Assembly: GCA_003164475.1 (NCBI GenBank)
Contig: PLTL01000131.1
Location: forward strand, 1 to 17,071
Source: Candidatus Dormiibacterota bacterium
GTDB lineage: Bacteria > Chloroflexota > Dormibacteria > UBA8260 > Bog-877
Length of the DNA stretch: 17,071 bases
Direction of reading: 5' to 3'
Shown: piece after piece, positions 5,201 to 13,470 of the stretch
Layout of the letters: each line of letters begins with the position of its first letter
Position numbering within the stretch: position 1 is the first letter of the stretch
The notes under the pieces: model-generated
Seen by the model: only the letters and a program-made list of their open reading frames with translations
What the model was told of the DNA's origin: nothing
Databases searched by the model: none
Translations under genes and position numbers: made by a program

Positions 5201-7813
5201 CTACACCGTGATCGGGAATACGCCATCCCTGACGGCGTCGGCGACCGCCTTCAACGTCTTCCAGTCCCCCTCCGCCTCCCCAATCGTTGGGCGAGCCTGG
5301 AGCTGGTCCGCGGTGTGGGCATGGGGCCACATCCGCTCGCACGCTCGGTCGAAGATCGGCTGGAGGATGCGCACCGACTCATCGACAGCGGTGCCGTTCA
5401 CTCGGCTGAGGGCATCGATAGAGATGTTCGCTCGGTGGCGCTTCACCGATCCTTGGAGCAGCTCGTCCTCGACGAACGCCTCAATCCAGCCCCGTATGTG
5501 ACCGTACGCTGTGGCGATCAGGTTGGACCGAACAGTGCCCGATTCCGCCTGGGCGTCCTGCAGCGTCTTGTTGATCCGACCGGTGAACGCCTTAACCGTG
5601 TCCATGCGTGGATGGGATCCCCGGAGGACGAGCCCAACCTTCTCGTCCTCGGCGACCACTTCGTAGAAGCTGCACTGGCTGCGGCGGGAGGACTGGTCGA
5701 AGGCGTCGAGCAGTTTGCTGGCGAAGTACAGGTGGTGGGTGAAGACGATGACCTGCTGATCGGCGCTGAGATTGACGATGCGCTCGGCAACCTCGTCCGC
5801 CCGTCGAGCGTCGAGGCTAGTGATCGGGTCGTCCAGGATCATCGGGGCGGAACTCGGCCGCATCGACAGCTCGGCCAAGACGTCGGCCAGGGCGATGACC
5901 TTCTGCTCCCCTTCCGACAACACCTCGCCGAGACGATGGTTGGCCCCGACCGACTTGTGCCGCAGCGTCGCCGCCTGTCGTCCGGGGAACTCCAGCCGGA
6001 CCGGGGGACAGTTGAGCAGTTGACATTCCCGCTGGAACGCCGACTCGAAGGCGCTGTTAAGTATCAACCGGGTGGCGTCCTTCATTGCATCTGTCACGCC
6101 ACGTAGCAGTCCCTGGAACGTTCGCAGCACGGTATCTGCCAGGTCCACCCACTTCGCGGCCTCGACATGCTCGACAACGGCCTGGAGGAGTGGGCGGAGG
6201 GCGCGCCGATCCTCCAGCTCAAGCAAAGCCGCCCTGGCCTCGGCCAGCTGCGTCTCTCGCTGTGACACCTCGGTCGACAAGTCACGGACCGAACGAGCCG
6301 CTGCCTCCCGTTGCTCGTCGAGCAGCCGGCGATCTTCACGGAGCTGTCCCACATTGGCGTCGATGTCCCAGGGTTGGCGCTCAGACAGCCGGCTCCGTTG
6401 ACGAAGCGCCAGCCTCCGGATGTGCATGACGGGCGCGGTCACCGGTCCGCCGTCGCCGTTGCCATTGGCTGTAGGTTCTACCGGAACGGGCATCTCGACG
6501 ACATCACTTACCAGCGCTGCCAGCGATTGCCGCGCCGTGCGCAGAGTCGCCTGAGAGTCGTCGACGAGGTAGCTCGTGTACTTCTGGATCAGCTCGCGCG
6601 AGCGATCATCGAGGCCCTGGCGACAATAGGGGCAGTCGGCGGTGCCGTCGGGAAAGGTCGATTCAAGGTGAGCGGCCCCGTACTGATGCCCTGCGGTGAT
6701 GAATGCCGTCCATTCGGCGCTGAAAAGCCCCGGCAGGTCGTCACCGGCGAACAGTGCTTCGCTGACATCCCGAACGCGCTTCTCTCCTGTGGCGACATTT
6801 CGGATCGCGCTCTCGTACTTCTCGGGGTCGAATCCGAGGAGCCGGTCGGCGAGCCCGATCGCCGATACACACAACGACTGCGCGGCACGTGCACCAGCGA
6901 GCTGCACCTGCTGACCCGCGTTCTCCAGGTTGCGCACCCGGTCCCGCAGGGTCGTCACCCGGTCGTCCTCGTTGGCGACGGGCTCGGCGAGGCGCCGCAA
7001 CTCTGCGATGTCGGTTGATGCGCGTAGGGATTCCACGATCGAGAACTGTGGCGTCCCCCGTCGAAAGCGGCTCAGGAAGGGATTGCCCTTCGGGGCCCGT
7101 TGTGCTCGCTCGGCAACGAGCAACTCACGGACGCGCGACAGTGCTTCGTGCACGTACTCGAACAGTGCGATGTCGGCAGGCGTGTAGAGGTACTGGAGGT
7201 CGTCGTCGACGTGGAGCGGAGCGGCGGGGGCGTCAAAGACGCACATCCTGCCGAGGGCCGGCACCGGAGGAGCGCTGTCCCGCCAGGCATACGACTCCCG
7301 GTGCGATCCGAGCGAGTAGTCGATGGTGGCGGTAGGCGTTCCCGGTGAACTCGTGTACACATCCGGGAGGACCTTGGCTGCGCTCCGTGCTCCGGCCGCC
7401 TGCTTGAGCACTCGGGCGTATCCGGTCTTGCCCGAGGCATTCTCGCCAAAGACGACGGTCATTCGATCGTTGAATGCGATCTCCTGCCCGTCCACCAGGC
7501 GGTTGACGTTCCGGTTTTCGGCGATCCGCAGCAAGCGGAGTGGCGGGGCATCATCCGCCGGCGCCTCGGTGATCTCGATCGTGGGGGCTGAGGCGGGCCT
7601 GGCATCGCTCAGCCTCTTTTCAGCCATGAGTTGGTGGAGTGCCAATCCCATGGTGGTGGCGTCGAGGGCCGAGCGCCGTGTCAGCACCGTCGACGTAACC
7701 GCACGGACCCACCCGTCCTGACCGTTGGCCCACGACGCGAGCGCTCCAATGGCCGAGCCCTCGACGGCGATCGGTCGGCCAGCCAGGGGGGAAGTAGGGT
7801 TAGCGTTCGTCAT
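5201..7813 (-). CDS. AAA_13/RloC-like ATPase with zinc hook, possible tRNA nuclease
   Basis: The 870-residue protein is an SMC/Rad50-like ATPase of the AAA_13 group (COG4694, which holds RloC). A helical N-terminal region precedes the Walker A motif GENASGKTG (123-131). A long coiled-coil region carries CPYC (394-397), a zinc-hook motif. The ABC signature LSEGEQ (632-637), Walker B MILDDPITSLD (658-668) and H-loop FTHH (691-694) follow. The last 170 residues contain RGWIE (Arg774, Glu778) and WPHAH (His831, His833), an R-x3-E...H pattern like the PrrC/RloC anticodon-nuclease triad. RloC cuts the tRNA wobble position and kills the infected cell; that activity here is inference. ATG 7813 has no strong ribosome binding site. 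It diverges from the regulator-methyltransferase pair, which recalls the pairing of PrrC-type nucleases with modification systems. Confidence 0.85.
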   Translation of the reverse strand: MTNANPTSPLAGRPIAVEGSAIGALASWANGQDGWVRAVTSTVLTRRSALDATTMGLALHQLMAEKRLSDARPASAPTIEITEAPADDAPPLRLLRIAENRNVNRLVDGQEIAFNDRMTVVFGENASGKTGYARVLKQAAGARSAAKVLPDVYTSSPGTPTATIDYSLGSHRESYAWRDSAPPVPALGRMCVFDAPAAPLHVDDDLQYLYTPADIALFEYVHEALSRVRELLVAERAQRAPKGNPFLSRFRRGTPQFSIVESLRASTDIAELRRLAEPVANEDDRVTTLRDRVRNLENAGQQVQLAGARAAQSLCVSAIGLADRLLGFDPEKYESAIRNVATGEKRVRDVSEALFAGDDLPGLFSAEWTAFITAGHQYGAAHLESTFPDGTADCPYCRQGLDDRSRELIQKYTSYLVDDSQATLRTARQSLAALVSDVVEMPVPVEPTANGNGDGGPVTAPVMHIRRLALRQRSRLSERQPWDIDANVGQLREDRRLLDEQREAAARSVRDLSTEVSQRETQLAEARAALLELEDRRALRPLLQAVVEHVEAAKWVDLADTVLRTFQGLLRGVTDAMKDATRLILNSAFESAFQRECQLLNCPPVRLEFPGRQAATLRHKSVGANHRLGEVLSEGEQKVIALADVLAELSMRPSSAPMILDDPITSLDARRADEVAERIVNLSADQQVIVFTHHLYFASKLLDAFDQSSRRSQCSFYEVVAEDEKVGLVLRGSHPRMDTVKAFTGRINKTLQDAQAESGTVRSNLIATAYGHIRGWIEAFVEDELLQGSVKRHRANISIDALSRVNGTAVDESVRILQPIFDRACERMWPHAHTADQLQARPTIGEAEGDWKTLKAVADAVRDGVFPITV

Positions 7814-8153
7814 GCTGGCCTAGCTGATCTTGCGTGTTCGTGACGGCGAGCCAAACATCAGTGCGAAGGATACCGCCCGCCGGGAAGGCTCGACCAGAGC
7901 GGGAGGACCCAGGCCGCGCGAGGAGGACTGCGGGGATAGAAGGGCCAGTCCCACGAAACACGTCAGCTTTGCCCAGCGGTCGTTGTGAGGTTCGAGCTGG
8001 GCGCTAAGCCCCCCCAGGTTGGAGTATCGATCCTTCTGGCCCGCTCGCCACGATCGGCTCACCTGGCACTCGTGAGCGCCGATCAACCCCGCACACGAGT
8101 TGCCAACAGGTCCAGCGCCGTGGCGCCGTGGCGCCGTGATACAATCCCGCACC
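7814..8153. promoter_or_regulatory. 340-bp divergent control region
   Basis: This gap separates the leftward ATPase from the rightward regulator gene. On the right it contains a strong imperfect hairpin (8052-8084) and a repeat-rich promoter (8113-8162). On the left, minus-strand TATCCT at 7864-7869 is a possible -10 for the ATPase gene with only a poor -35. Open frames across the gap have no recognisable protein character, so I see no extra gene. Confidence 0.5.
8052..8084. repeat. 11-bp imperfect inverted repeat (hairpin or operator)
   Basis: GATCGGCTCAC (8052-8062) pairs with GTGAGC (8072-8077) and CGATC (8080-8084) around a nine-base loop, with a two-base bulge (GC at 8078-8079). It lies about 55 bp upstream of the regulator's -10 box. 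It has no following T-run. It could block transcription between the divergent genes or be a dyad bound by a regulator. Confidence 0.4.
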
Positions 8154-8162
8154 ATGGCGCCG
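8113..8162 (+). promoter_or_regulatory. regulator promoter with TGGCGCCG operator repeats and leaderless start
   Basis: TGGCGCCG occurs exactly at 8121-8128 and 8129-8136, with an imperfect copy (CAGCGCCG) directly before at 8113-8120 and a third exact copy across the start codon at 8155-8162. Each contains the palindrome GGCGCC. TACAAT at 8140-8145 is a good -10 box, placing transcription initiation at about 8152-8154, on or beside ATG 8154. The mRNA would therefore be leaderless, common in actinobacteria. Tandem short repeats around the -10 are the usual operator layout for ribbon-helix-helix proteins, and the adjacent gene encodes one, so autoregulation is likely. Confidence 0.6.
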
Positions 8163-8339
8163 CCGCTAGGGCCCGAGGAGTGGACCAGGGTGAATATCTC
8201 GTTCACCCCAGAGCAACACGATGCGCTCCGCCGATACGCCTTCGACTACCGGACCACAATAGCCGCCACAGTGCGTGACCTCGTTGAAAAGTGGCGTGCA
8301 CAGCTTCCTCAGCAGGAGCTTCCCATTGGCCGTCGCTAA
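8154..8339 (+). CDS. ribbon-helix-helix DNA-binding regulator
   Basis: The product is 61 residues. The segment RVNISFTPEQHDALRRYAFD gives a beta strand followed by helix one, and RTTIAATVRDLVEKW gives helix two; this is the CopG/Arc ribbon-helix-helix pattern. ATG 8154 is preferred over the upstream GTG at 8100 because the -10 TACAAT at 8140-8145 predicts a transcript beginning at the ATG. The stop overlaps the methyltransferase start by 14 bases, so the two are translationally linked. The TGGCGCCG repeats at its own promoter are the likely operator. By analogy with controller proteins of restriction-modification systems it may limit methyltransferase expression; an antitoxin-type role is the alternative, but no toxin is adjacent. 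Confidence 0.75.
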   Translation: MAPPLGPEEWTRVNISFTPEQHDALRRYAFDYRTTIAATVRDLVEKWRAQLPQQELPIGRR

Positions 8340-9210
8340 TCGCACGACACGCTATTCGAAGGCTTCGATCGAGATCGCCCTCCCAGAAGAGACCCGAATA
8401 GGCTTGGGACGGTTCGTCATCGATGACTGCCTCAATGTCCTTACCGAACTCGACGATGAGTCGGTCGACCTCGTCATCACGTCCCCTCCATACGATGGAC
8501 AGGCGAAGTACGGAAATGGCGAGCGGTATGAGCGCGAGTGGTACACCGGGACCTTCCTCTCAGTTACCAAGCAGATCTACCGGGTTTTGCGCCCACACGG
8601 TAGTTTTGTCCTCAACTACCGTAGCAAGCGGCACGGCGACGAACGCGGACTCCTCCAGTACGAACTCATCTTCTGGCTACGCGAACAGGGCTTCCTCTTC
8701 GCAGAGGATTTTATCTGGGGGAAGCCCTCGCCGCCCCCGGGTCGATTCAATCGGTATCTCAAGGATGCCGTCGAGTATGTCTTTCACTTCGGCAAGACGC
8801 CTCAATGGCAGTTCTTCCCCGAACAATGCCTAACGCCAGCTCGTTGGGATGCACGCGATCGCGAAAGGCGCAAGAAACTCGCCCACAACTACGAACGGGT
8901 CAACGAACCGTCGGGGCAAGGACGGAAGCGGGTTCAGGCCGGGCCCGACATGGTCCGCCCCAGCACTCTTCTCCTTATGGAGCCCGAGTTCTTGCCCAAC
9001 CCGACGGAGCACCCGTCTCGCTTTCCAGTTGCCTTACCCGCCTTCTTCATCAACCTCCTAACCAAGTCGGGGCAGCTCGTGGTGGACCCGTTCGCCGGGA
9101 CTGGAACGACCGCAGTCGCTGCTGAACAACTGGGTCGACAATGGCTGTGCGTAGACACCAACGCAACGTACGCGTCAGTGCTTCCTGAGCGCCTCCGGAC
9201 TGGACACTGA
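8326..9210 (+). CDS. DNA methyltransferase, N4-cytosine/N6-adenine, beta class
   Basis: From TTG 8326 the protein has 294 residues. Catalytic motif IV TSPPY (52-56) precedes the SAM-binding motif DPFAGTGTT (254-262), the order of the beta class that transfers methyl to an exocyclic amino group. The segment HPSRFPVALPAFFI (229-242) before motif I is typical. The central part (about 130-215) probably holds the target-recognition region; the target base and site cannot be read from sequence. TTG 8326 is chosen because AGGAG (8314-8318) lies seven bases upstream; GTG 8275 would add 17 residues of poor character. It is translationally coupled to the regulator and converges with the DUF3883 gene. 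It probably provides self-marking for the opposing operon; it could also be a solitary modification gene. Confidence 0.88.
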   Translation: MAVANRTTRYSKASIEIALPEETRIGLGRFVIDDCLNVLTELDDESVDLVITSPPYDGQAKYGNGERYEREWYTGTFLSVTKQIYRVLRPHGSFVLNYRSKRHGDERGLLQYELIFWLREQGFLFAEDFIWGKPSPPPGRFNRYLKDAVEYVFHFGKTPQWQFFPEQCLTPARWDARDRERRKKLAHNYERVNEPSGQGRKRVQAGPDMVRPSTLLLMEPEFLPNPTEHPSRFPVALPAFFINLLTKSGQLVVDPFAGTGTTAVAAEQLGRQWLCVDTNATYASVLPERLRTGH

Positions 9211-9298
9211 ACGACTCGGTAGTGGCCGTGAGGCTGGGGCCCATTCGCGCCTCAACCAGCAGACGACGTCCCTGTTACCAGCCGGCTCCGAGCGGCGG

Positions 9299-10210
9299 CT
9301 ACCCACTCATAGGAGGTAGCCCCGGCAGGAAGGATTCCTCGGGCACGTCGACGCGCACGCTCTGCCAATGAGCTTCGTCGCAAGCGTCACGCGGCAAGTA
9401 GCGCTGCATCTCCCCTCCCCCCAGGTGTCCCACCAAACGCACGTCGTCTTCGCCCACGACTCGGCAAACGACGAGCGCCCAATTCGGGTCGACGAGCCCC
9501 CGCTCCGCCTCGTTGCGTGAGAGATAGAACACGCTCCTCCCCGTGCTCCGCGTTCCCTTCACCTCAATCCTCCTCGTCGATCGGTCGAGGCGAGGCGCAG
9601 TGATGTCGTATCCCAGCTGATCCGAAACCTCACTCACCCGGCGCACGGCGTCCGCCAAGCCGGGAGCACCCGCATCCCGTAACTCGCGCCGACAGCAAGT
9701 CACGACGAACGTCTCTGCAATGCCGCCAATCCTGGCTTGCTCAGCCTCCGAATATGAGAGACCCAGTCGAAGGAGCAGACCCTCGCGCGTTTCGGGGTCC
9801 AAGGCCTCGCGCAGCGTGGCGCGCGCCTGGTCGGGAATCAGATCCTCTTCGAGAGCCCCGCCCCCAGTGGCAGCCCCTAGCCACAATGGAGTCTGATGCT
9901 CAAGGAGTGCCACCAATAACGCCTCGCATCCGTCGACGTCGCTCGCCGCTGCGATCTCCCCTAGCCCCTCCAAAGGAACGAGCACCCCATCGCTTTCACT
10001 GAGGACACCGGCGGCGATCAGCACAGCCTCGCCCACGATGAGGTCATCAGATCGATATAGACCTCCGTAGGGCACGAGACGATATGCGGACCTCAGGTCC
10101 TCTGCATTGCTCCCGCTCTGATCGATCAGCCGCCCAGTCCGAAGCGCCGAACGCAGTTGGTGTGGCGTGGGCAGCTCCCCATCAAGGAAGAGCCGCCGCT
10201 CACGCGTCAT
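9299..10210 (-). CDS. DUF3883-domain protein, putative PD-(D/E)xK nuclease
   Basis: From ATG 10210 the product has 303 residues. The C-terminal half holds the DUF3883 signature: GIAETFVV (163-170), LGYDITAP (199-206), RIEVKGT (214-220) and FYLSRNE (228-234). Glu166, Asp202, Glu216 and Lys218 fit a PD-(D/E)xK nuclease core, which suggests DNA cleavage, though activity is not proven for most members. The N-terminal 160 residues are unassigned. The start overlaps the helicase stop by 11 bases. AGGAGG is only two bases before the ATG, so a slightly upstream start (ATG 10240) is possible; the frame extends to 10363 but that part is antisense-like. DUF3883 domains recur next to helicases and methyltransferases in defence loci, which supports a joint role. 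Confidence 0.82.
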   Translation of the reverse strand: MTRERRLFLDGELPTPHQLRSALRTGRLIDQSGSNAEDLRSAYRLVPYGGLYRSDDLIVGEAVLIAAGVLSESDGVLVPLEGLGEIAAASDVDGCEALLVALLEHQTPLWLGAATGGGALEEDLIPDQARATLREALDPETREGLLLRLGLSYSEAEQARIGGIAETFVVTCCRRELRDAGAPGLADAVRRVSEVSDQLGYDITAPRLDRSTRRIEVKGTRSTGRSVFYLSRNEAERGLVDPNWALVVCRVVGEDDVRLVGHLGGGEMQRYLPRDACDEAHWQSVRVDVPEESFLPGLPPMSG

Positions 10211-12080
10211 CTCCTCCTCGGAGGTGTCTAAACAGAGCATCCACATCGAGATCGTCATCGATCGGCGGCCCGTAGTCTTCGTCATCCGGCAGCGCCATGG
10301 AAACGAGATTCGGATCCTCGAGCATCTCGGCCAGGCGCTCCGCCTTTTCGCGGACCCTGCCATCCACGGTCAAGTCGATCGTCTCGGCCGTGAGGAGAAA
10401 CGTGATCCGAGTTTCCACCCCGGCCGGGAGCCCGAGGCGATGAATCCGATCGACACTTTGCAGATACTGCCCAGCGTTGAAGGTCCGATCGAGATAGACC
10501 GCGTCGTGGCACTCGTGATGCAGGCTTATCCCTTCGCTCATTGCCGCGGGGTTGGCCAGCAAAACCTTGCAGGCAGGATCCCCGCGAAAACGCGCTATCT
10601 CACTTTCCCGGCTGACCCCGCCCCCGGCATCGTACGCGGGCACTCCCCCATGAATCAGGGCTGGCTGGTATGCGGCAAGTTGCTTCTGAAGCAACTTGAG
10701 ATTGCGAACGAAACTCGCCCACACGAGGGTCTTGCGACCCGCCTCTGCATTCAGTCTAATCAGGCGCCCAAGCTCTCGGAATTTCGCAGGGATCTCATAC
10801 TCGTTGTAGTGCGCAAGTAGATCGGCGAGTTCGGAGTCCCTTGGAATCGCCAGTGGCGGGTGCCGGAACACGTCCGGGTCTGCCCCCTCCAGCGATCCTG
10901 CGGTGAGGAGCTTCGGATTGGTTGCGGCCTCGATGAGGTACATCACAACGCGCCCCATCTGTGAGAAGTCCACTCGAGACGTCCGACGGAGGGGAAACTG
11001 GCCCGCGTACTGGTCGCGAAGAGCGAGGTAGATGGCGCGGTGAATGCCTTCCAGCGGAACGATGATCGCCTTATGGACCACGGGAGGAAGGTCAAGCTCC
11101 TCCTTGGTCGTCCGCACGAAGAGCGGCTTGATGGCCGCCGCGACCCGCTGGCCAGCGTCAGCTGCTGGACGAGCCACAAGAGCGTCAGCCGGAAGGATCC
11201 GGGCGGCCTGTGTGGGCCAGAGGAAGTCGACGAGCGCGATCAAGTCCCGCGGCGACTGTGGCGCCGGAGTACCGGTCAGGATATCCCTACGTTCTGCGAG
11301 GTAGGCGAGGTTCAGGCAGGCCGTGCCCCACTGTCCCTCCCAGCCTCTCTTCATCCGGTGGGCCTCGTCGAGTACGACCATAGTGGGTCGGCTGCCAACC
11401 CATCGGGCAAGCACGTCGTAATCGCTCGCCAGTTTGTGGTAGTTCGCTAGGACCACCTCGGCGTTGGACGGGATCGTTCCGCCAACGAACCGGTGAATCA
11501 CCGGTGGATCTGAGAAACAGTCGGAGGTCTCCTCGAACCATGCCGGAAAGGCGGAAAGTGGTCCGATTACGAGAAGCCGATCGAGCCGTCCAGCTGATCG
11601 CTCCGCTTCGTAGATCGCGAGGGCGACTGCCGTCTTTCCTGCACCCGGGACCGAGAAGTTGGCCCCATGAAGCAGGGAGAGCAACTGTCCCAAGTCCCGG
11701 GTCTGAAACACCCTAAGCGCCCGATCGAATCGAGTGCCTCTTAGCCGACCAGCTACATGGTCCCCGTCCAGTGGAACAGGACGGTCGAGGACTGCACGGA
11801 GGGCCACCTGGTCCGCGTTCGCGTGCTCGACGAGGGAGCGTACGCCATCGCTCAATAGGATGGCTACGGCACTTCGCTGGGCAAGCCTCCCCAGTACTGC
11901 GCGCCGCGCCAGGAAACGCTCCAGTGGAACAACCAGGTGCGTAGAGACATTCGCGCCGGATGAACCCCACTCGGACCGGAGCTGTAGCCAGAATTCCTCG
12001 GGTACAGCATCACCACGGCGCAGCGACACCGCTGCTCCATCCTCGAGAAGCTCAATTCTGACCCACCGACCGTCCATCAC
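10200..12080 (-). CDS. SNF2-type DEAD/DEAH-box helicase
   Basis: This 626-residue protein has both RecA-like lobes of a superfamily 2 ATPase: Walker A SVPGAGKTAV (143-152), DEAH (238-241), LTGTPAPQ (268-275), a second lobe from about 440 with TLVWASF (451-457), and motif VI QSVDRIHRLG (541-550). The Walker A context (NFSVPGAGKT) differs from the DDMGLGKT of chromatin remodellers. The N-terminal 130 residues are a separate unassigned region, and the acidic C-terminus (PDDEDYGPPIDDD) may be flexible. It probably translocates on or remodels DNA. GTG 12080 overlaps the ParB-like stop by four bases; ATG 12077 is equally possible. Overlaps on both sides place it in one transcript with the ParB-like and DUF3883 genes. 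Confidence 0.9.
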   Translation of the reverse strand: MMDGRWVRIELLEDGAAVSLRRGDAVPEEFWLQLRSEWGSSGANVSTHLVVPLERFLARRAVLGRLAQRSAVAILLSDGVRSLVEHANADQVALRAVLDRPVPLDGDHVAGRLRGTRFDRALRVFQTRDLGQLLSLLHGANFSVPGAGKTAVALAIYEAERSAGRLDRLLVIGPLSAFPAWFEETSDCFSDPPVIHRFVGGTIPSNAEVVLANYHKLASDYDVLARWVGSRPTMVVLDEAHRMKRGWEGQWGTACLNLAYLAERRDILTGTPAPQSPRDLIALVDFLWPTQAARILPADALVARPAADAGQRVAAAIKPLFVRTTKEELDLPPVVHKAIIVPLEGIHRAIYLALRDQYAGQFPLRRTSRVDFSQMGRVVMYLIEAATNPKLLTAGSLEGADPDVFRHPPLAIPRDSELADLLAHYNEYEIPAKFRELGRLIRLNAEAGRKTLVWASFVRNLKLLQKQLAAYQPALIHGGVPAYDAGGGVSRESEIARFRGDPACKVLLANPAAMSEGISLHHECHDAVYLDRTFNAGQYLQSVDRIHRLGLPAGVETRITFLLTAETIDLTVDGRVREKAERLAEMLEDPNLVSMALPDDEDYGPPIDDDLDVDALFRHLRGGDDA

Positions 12081-13450
12081 TGTCCGTGGTTGTCAATAAG
12101 CTTCTCGAGTGCGGTGACCTGGGTCCTCAGCTTGTTGGTGTGATACTTGAATTTCCCGTTATTGAACCCCGCGGTGTTATGGACTTCCTGGAAGCCCTCC
12201 GCAGCCGACCGCGCTCTTGCGACGGCTTCCTCGAGGTCGCGGACGGGCCCACTGAGGTTCCTGGAAGCTCTCTTCCTAGCCTGAACCTCCTCGGCCGCCT
12301 CGCCAACCGCCTCGGCTACCTCCTGGAGCAGGCCATCACGATTGCAAGTCTTGCCCGAGGGCAGTTCAACATCCTCCTTACCATAGGACCGAGCCATGAG
12401 TGATACGAGGGGAAGGAGGTCTGGGTCGGAACTGGTAGCGGACTCGCCGCCGCCGAGCAGGGCGGCGCCCTCGTCTCTCTGGCCAGGGGGAGTCGCAGCA
12501 GAGCTCAGGAGAGTCTCGGGTTCCCCGCCAAGGGAGTCCTTCTCATCTAGGCGAAGCAGCAAGGTGTCAACAGCGTGGCCCGTGTCAATGCTCCGCAATT
12601 CCCGGTAGTAGCTCCCCGCCAGGAGACCGATGATACGGCTGTTCCTCACGCGCTCCGCGCCATCTGGGTCAGACCCCTTTAGCGCCTGATCCTTGTCGTC
12701 TAGGTCTATCAGCGCCTGACGCTTGTCGTCAAAGAAGGTGAGCGGAATGGCTCCTTCACTCAGGCCCTGGATATGGCGGATGGCCGCGTACAGTCGCACT
12801 GACTGCCGGACGCGCTCCTTGCCTCGCCTTAGTTCCTTCTCGTCACTCGATGCGGCCCAGTTCAGAGCCTTGGCGGTCTTCTCCTCACTGTAGCCATGCG
12901 TATTGAGTAGCTCGTTGATGAAGATGAGCTCATTAGTAAACGTGTAGTCTTGTTTGAAGTCGAGCCGTACTTGTAGCTCCAGCTCCAGGCGATCTATCGC
13001 GTGCTCGTCAGCGTCGCTTGGAAGAACGGCAGCGCGGATGTAGTCGAAGCCCAATTCCCGGAGAGCAACCAGCCGGGTATTGGCATTCACAAGGAGGCCG
13101 TCGCGCGTGACGACTCCCGGGTCCCGCTGACCGTATTCCGAGAGATTGGCCTTCAGAGGCTCGAAGCCTTCGGTGACTTTGAGAAGTGTGTAAATGACGA
13201 GCTGCGCTTCGTCGGAGAATGGGGCATCATGGACGACCTGTCGCTGGGGGTGGCTCTCCAGTTGTGACCTGATACGGTGGCTGTGTGGGTTGAGCAGTAC
13301 AGCGTCAACCGGCACGCTTATCACAGGGTACGGCCCCCCCTGACCGTCCTTGTATGGCAGACTGATGGCCTCCTTTGCGGAGCCTTCCTCGACGAACGCG
13401 AGCATCGCCTTCTCGATGGCCTCGCGCCTCGCTTCCAGCGTCATAGTCAT
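12077..13450 (-). CDS. ParB/sulfiredoxin-fold domain protein
   Basis: The 457-residue product has a ParB/Srx-like N-terminal domain: VISVPVDAVLLNPHSHRIR (43-61), then RDGLLVNANTRLVALRELG (116-134), equivalent to the nucleotide-binding DGHxR-type box of ParB. ParB proteins bind DNA and CTP, while relatives in defence loci include nucleases and sensors of modified DNA. A helical middle (about 170-290) follows, and the C-terminal part is a likely coiled coil (about 370-450) with KFKYHTNKLRTQ. Here the fold may let it sense DNA state or act as a switch for the helicase; this is inference. GGGAGG lies 12 bases before ATG 13450. It follows the 396-residue gene by 20 bases. GC is locally low (about 37% at 12901-12960), suggesting an origin unlike its neighbours. 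Confidence 0.82.
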   Translation of the reverse strand: MTMTLEARREAIEKAMLAFVEEGSAKEAISLPYKDGQGGPYPVISVPVDAVLLNPHSHRIRSQLESHPQRQVVHDAPFSDEAQLVIYTLLKVTEGFEPLKANLSEYGQRDPGVVTRDGLLVNANTRLVALRELGFDYIRAAVLPSDADEHAIDRLELELQVRLDFKQDYTFTNELIFINELLNTHGYSEEKTAKALNWAASSDEKELRRGKERVRQSVRLYAAIRHIQGLSEGAIPLTFFDDKRQALIDLDDKDQALKGSDPDGAERVRNSRIIGLLAGSYYRELRSIDTGHAVDTLLLRLDEKDSLGGEPETLLSSAATPPGQRDEGAALLGGGESATSSDPDLLPLVSLMARSYGKEDVELPSGKTCNRDGLLQEVAEAVGEAAEEVQARKRASRNLSGPVRDLEEAVARARSAAEGFQEVHNTAGFNNGKFKYHTNKLRTQVTALEKLIDNHGQ

Positions 13451-13470
13451 GGTCGGGTCCGGCCTCCCAT

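Noticed and set aside
4991..6106. 371-codon plus-strand open frame
   Set aside because: Beyond about 5200 it is antisense to the well-supported RloC-like ATPase. Only its first 20-30 codons look protein-like, and these are treated as a possible antitoxin remnant.
6311..7018. 235-codon plus-strand open frame
   Set aside because: It is antisense to the coiled-coil region of the ATPase, whose zinc hook and ATPase motifs prove the minus strand is coding.
8100..8153. Upstream GTG start for the ribbon-helix-helix gene
   Set aside because: It would place the operator repeats and the TACAAT box inside the coding sequence; the leaderless ATG at 8154 explains the promoter better.
10211..10363. N-terminal extension of the DUF3883 gene
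   Set aside because: The extra 51 residues overlap the helicase C-terminus in another frame and are Arg/Trp/Met-rich. ATG 10210 fits normal operon overlap.
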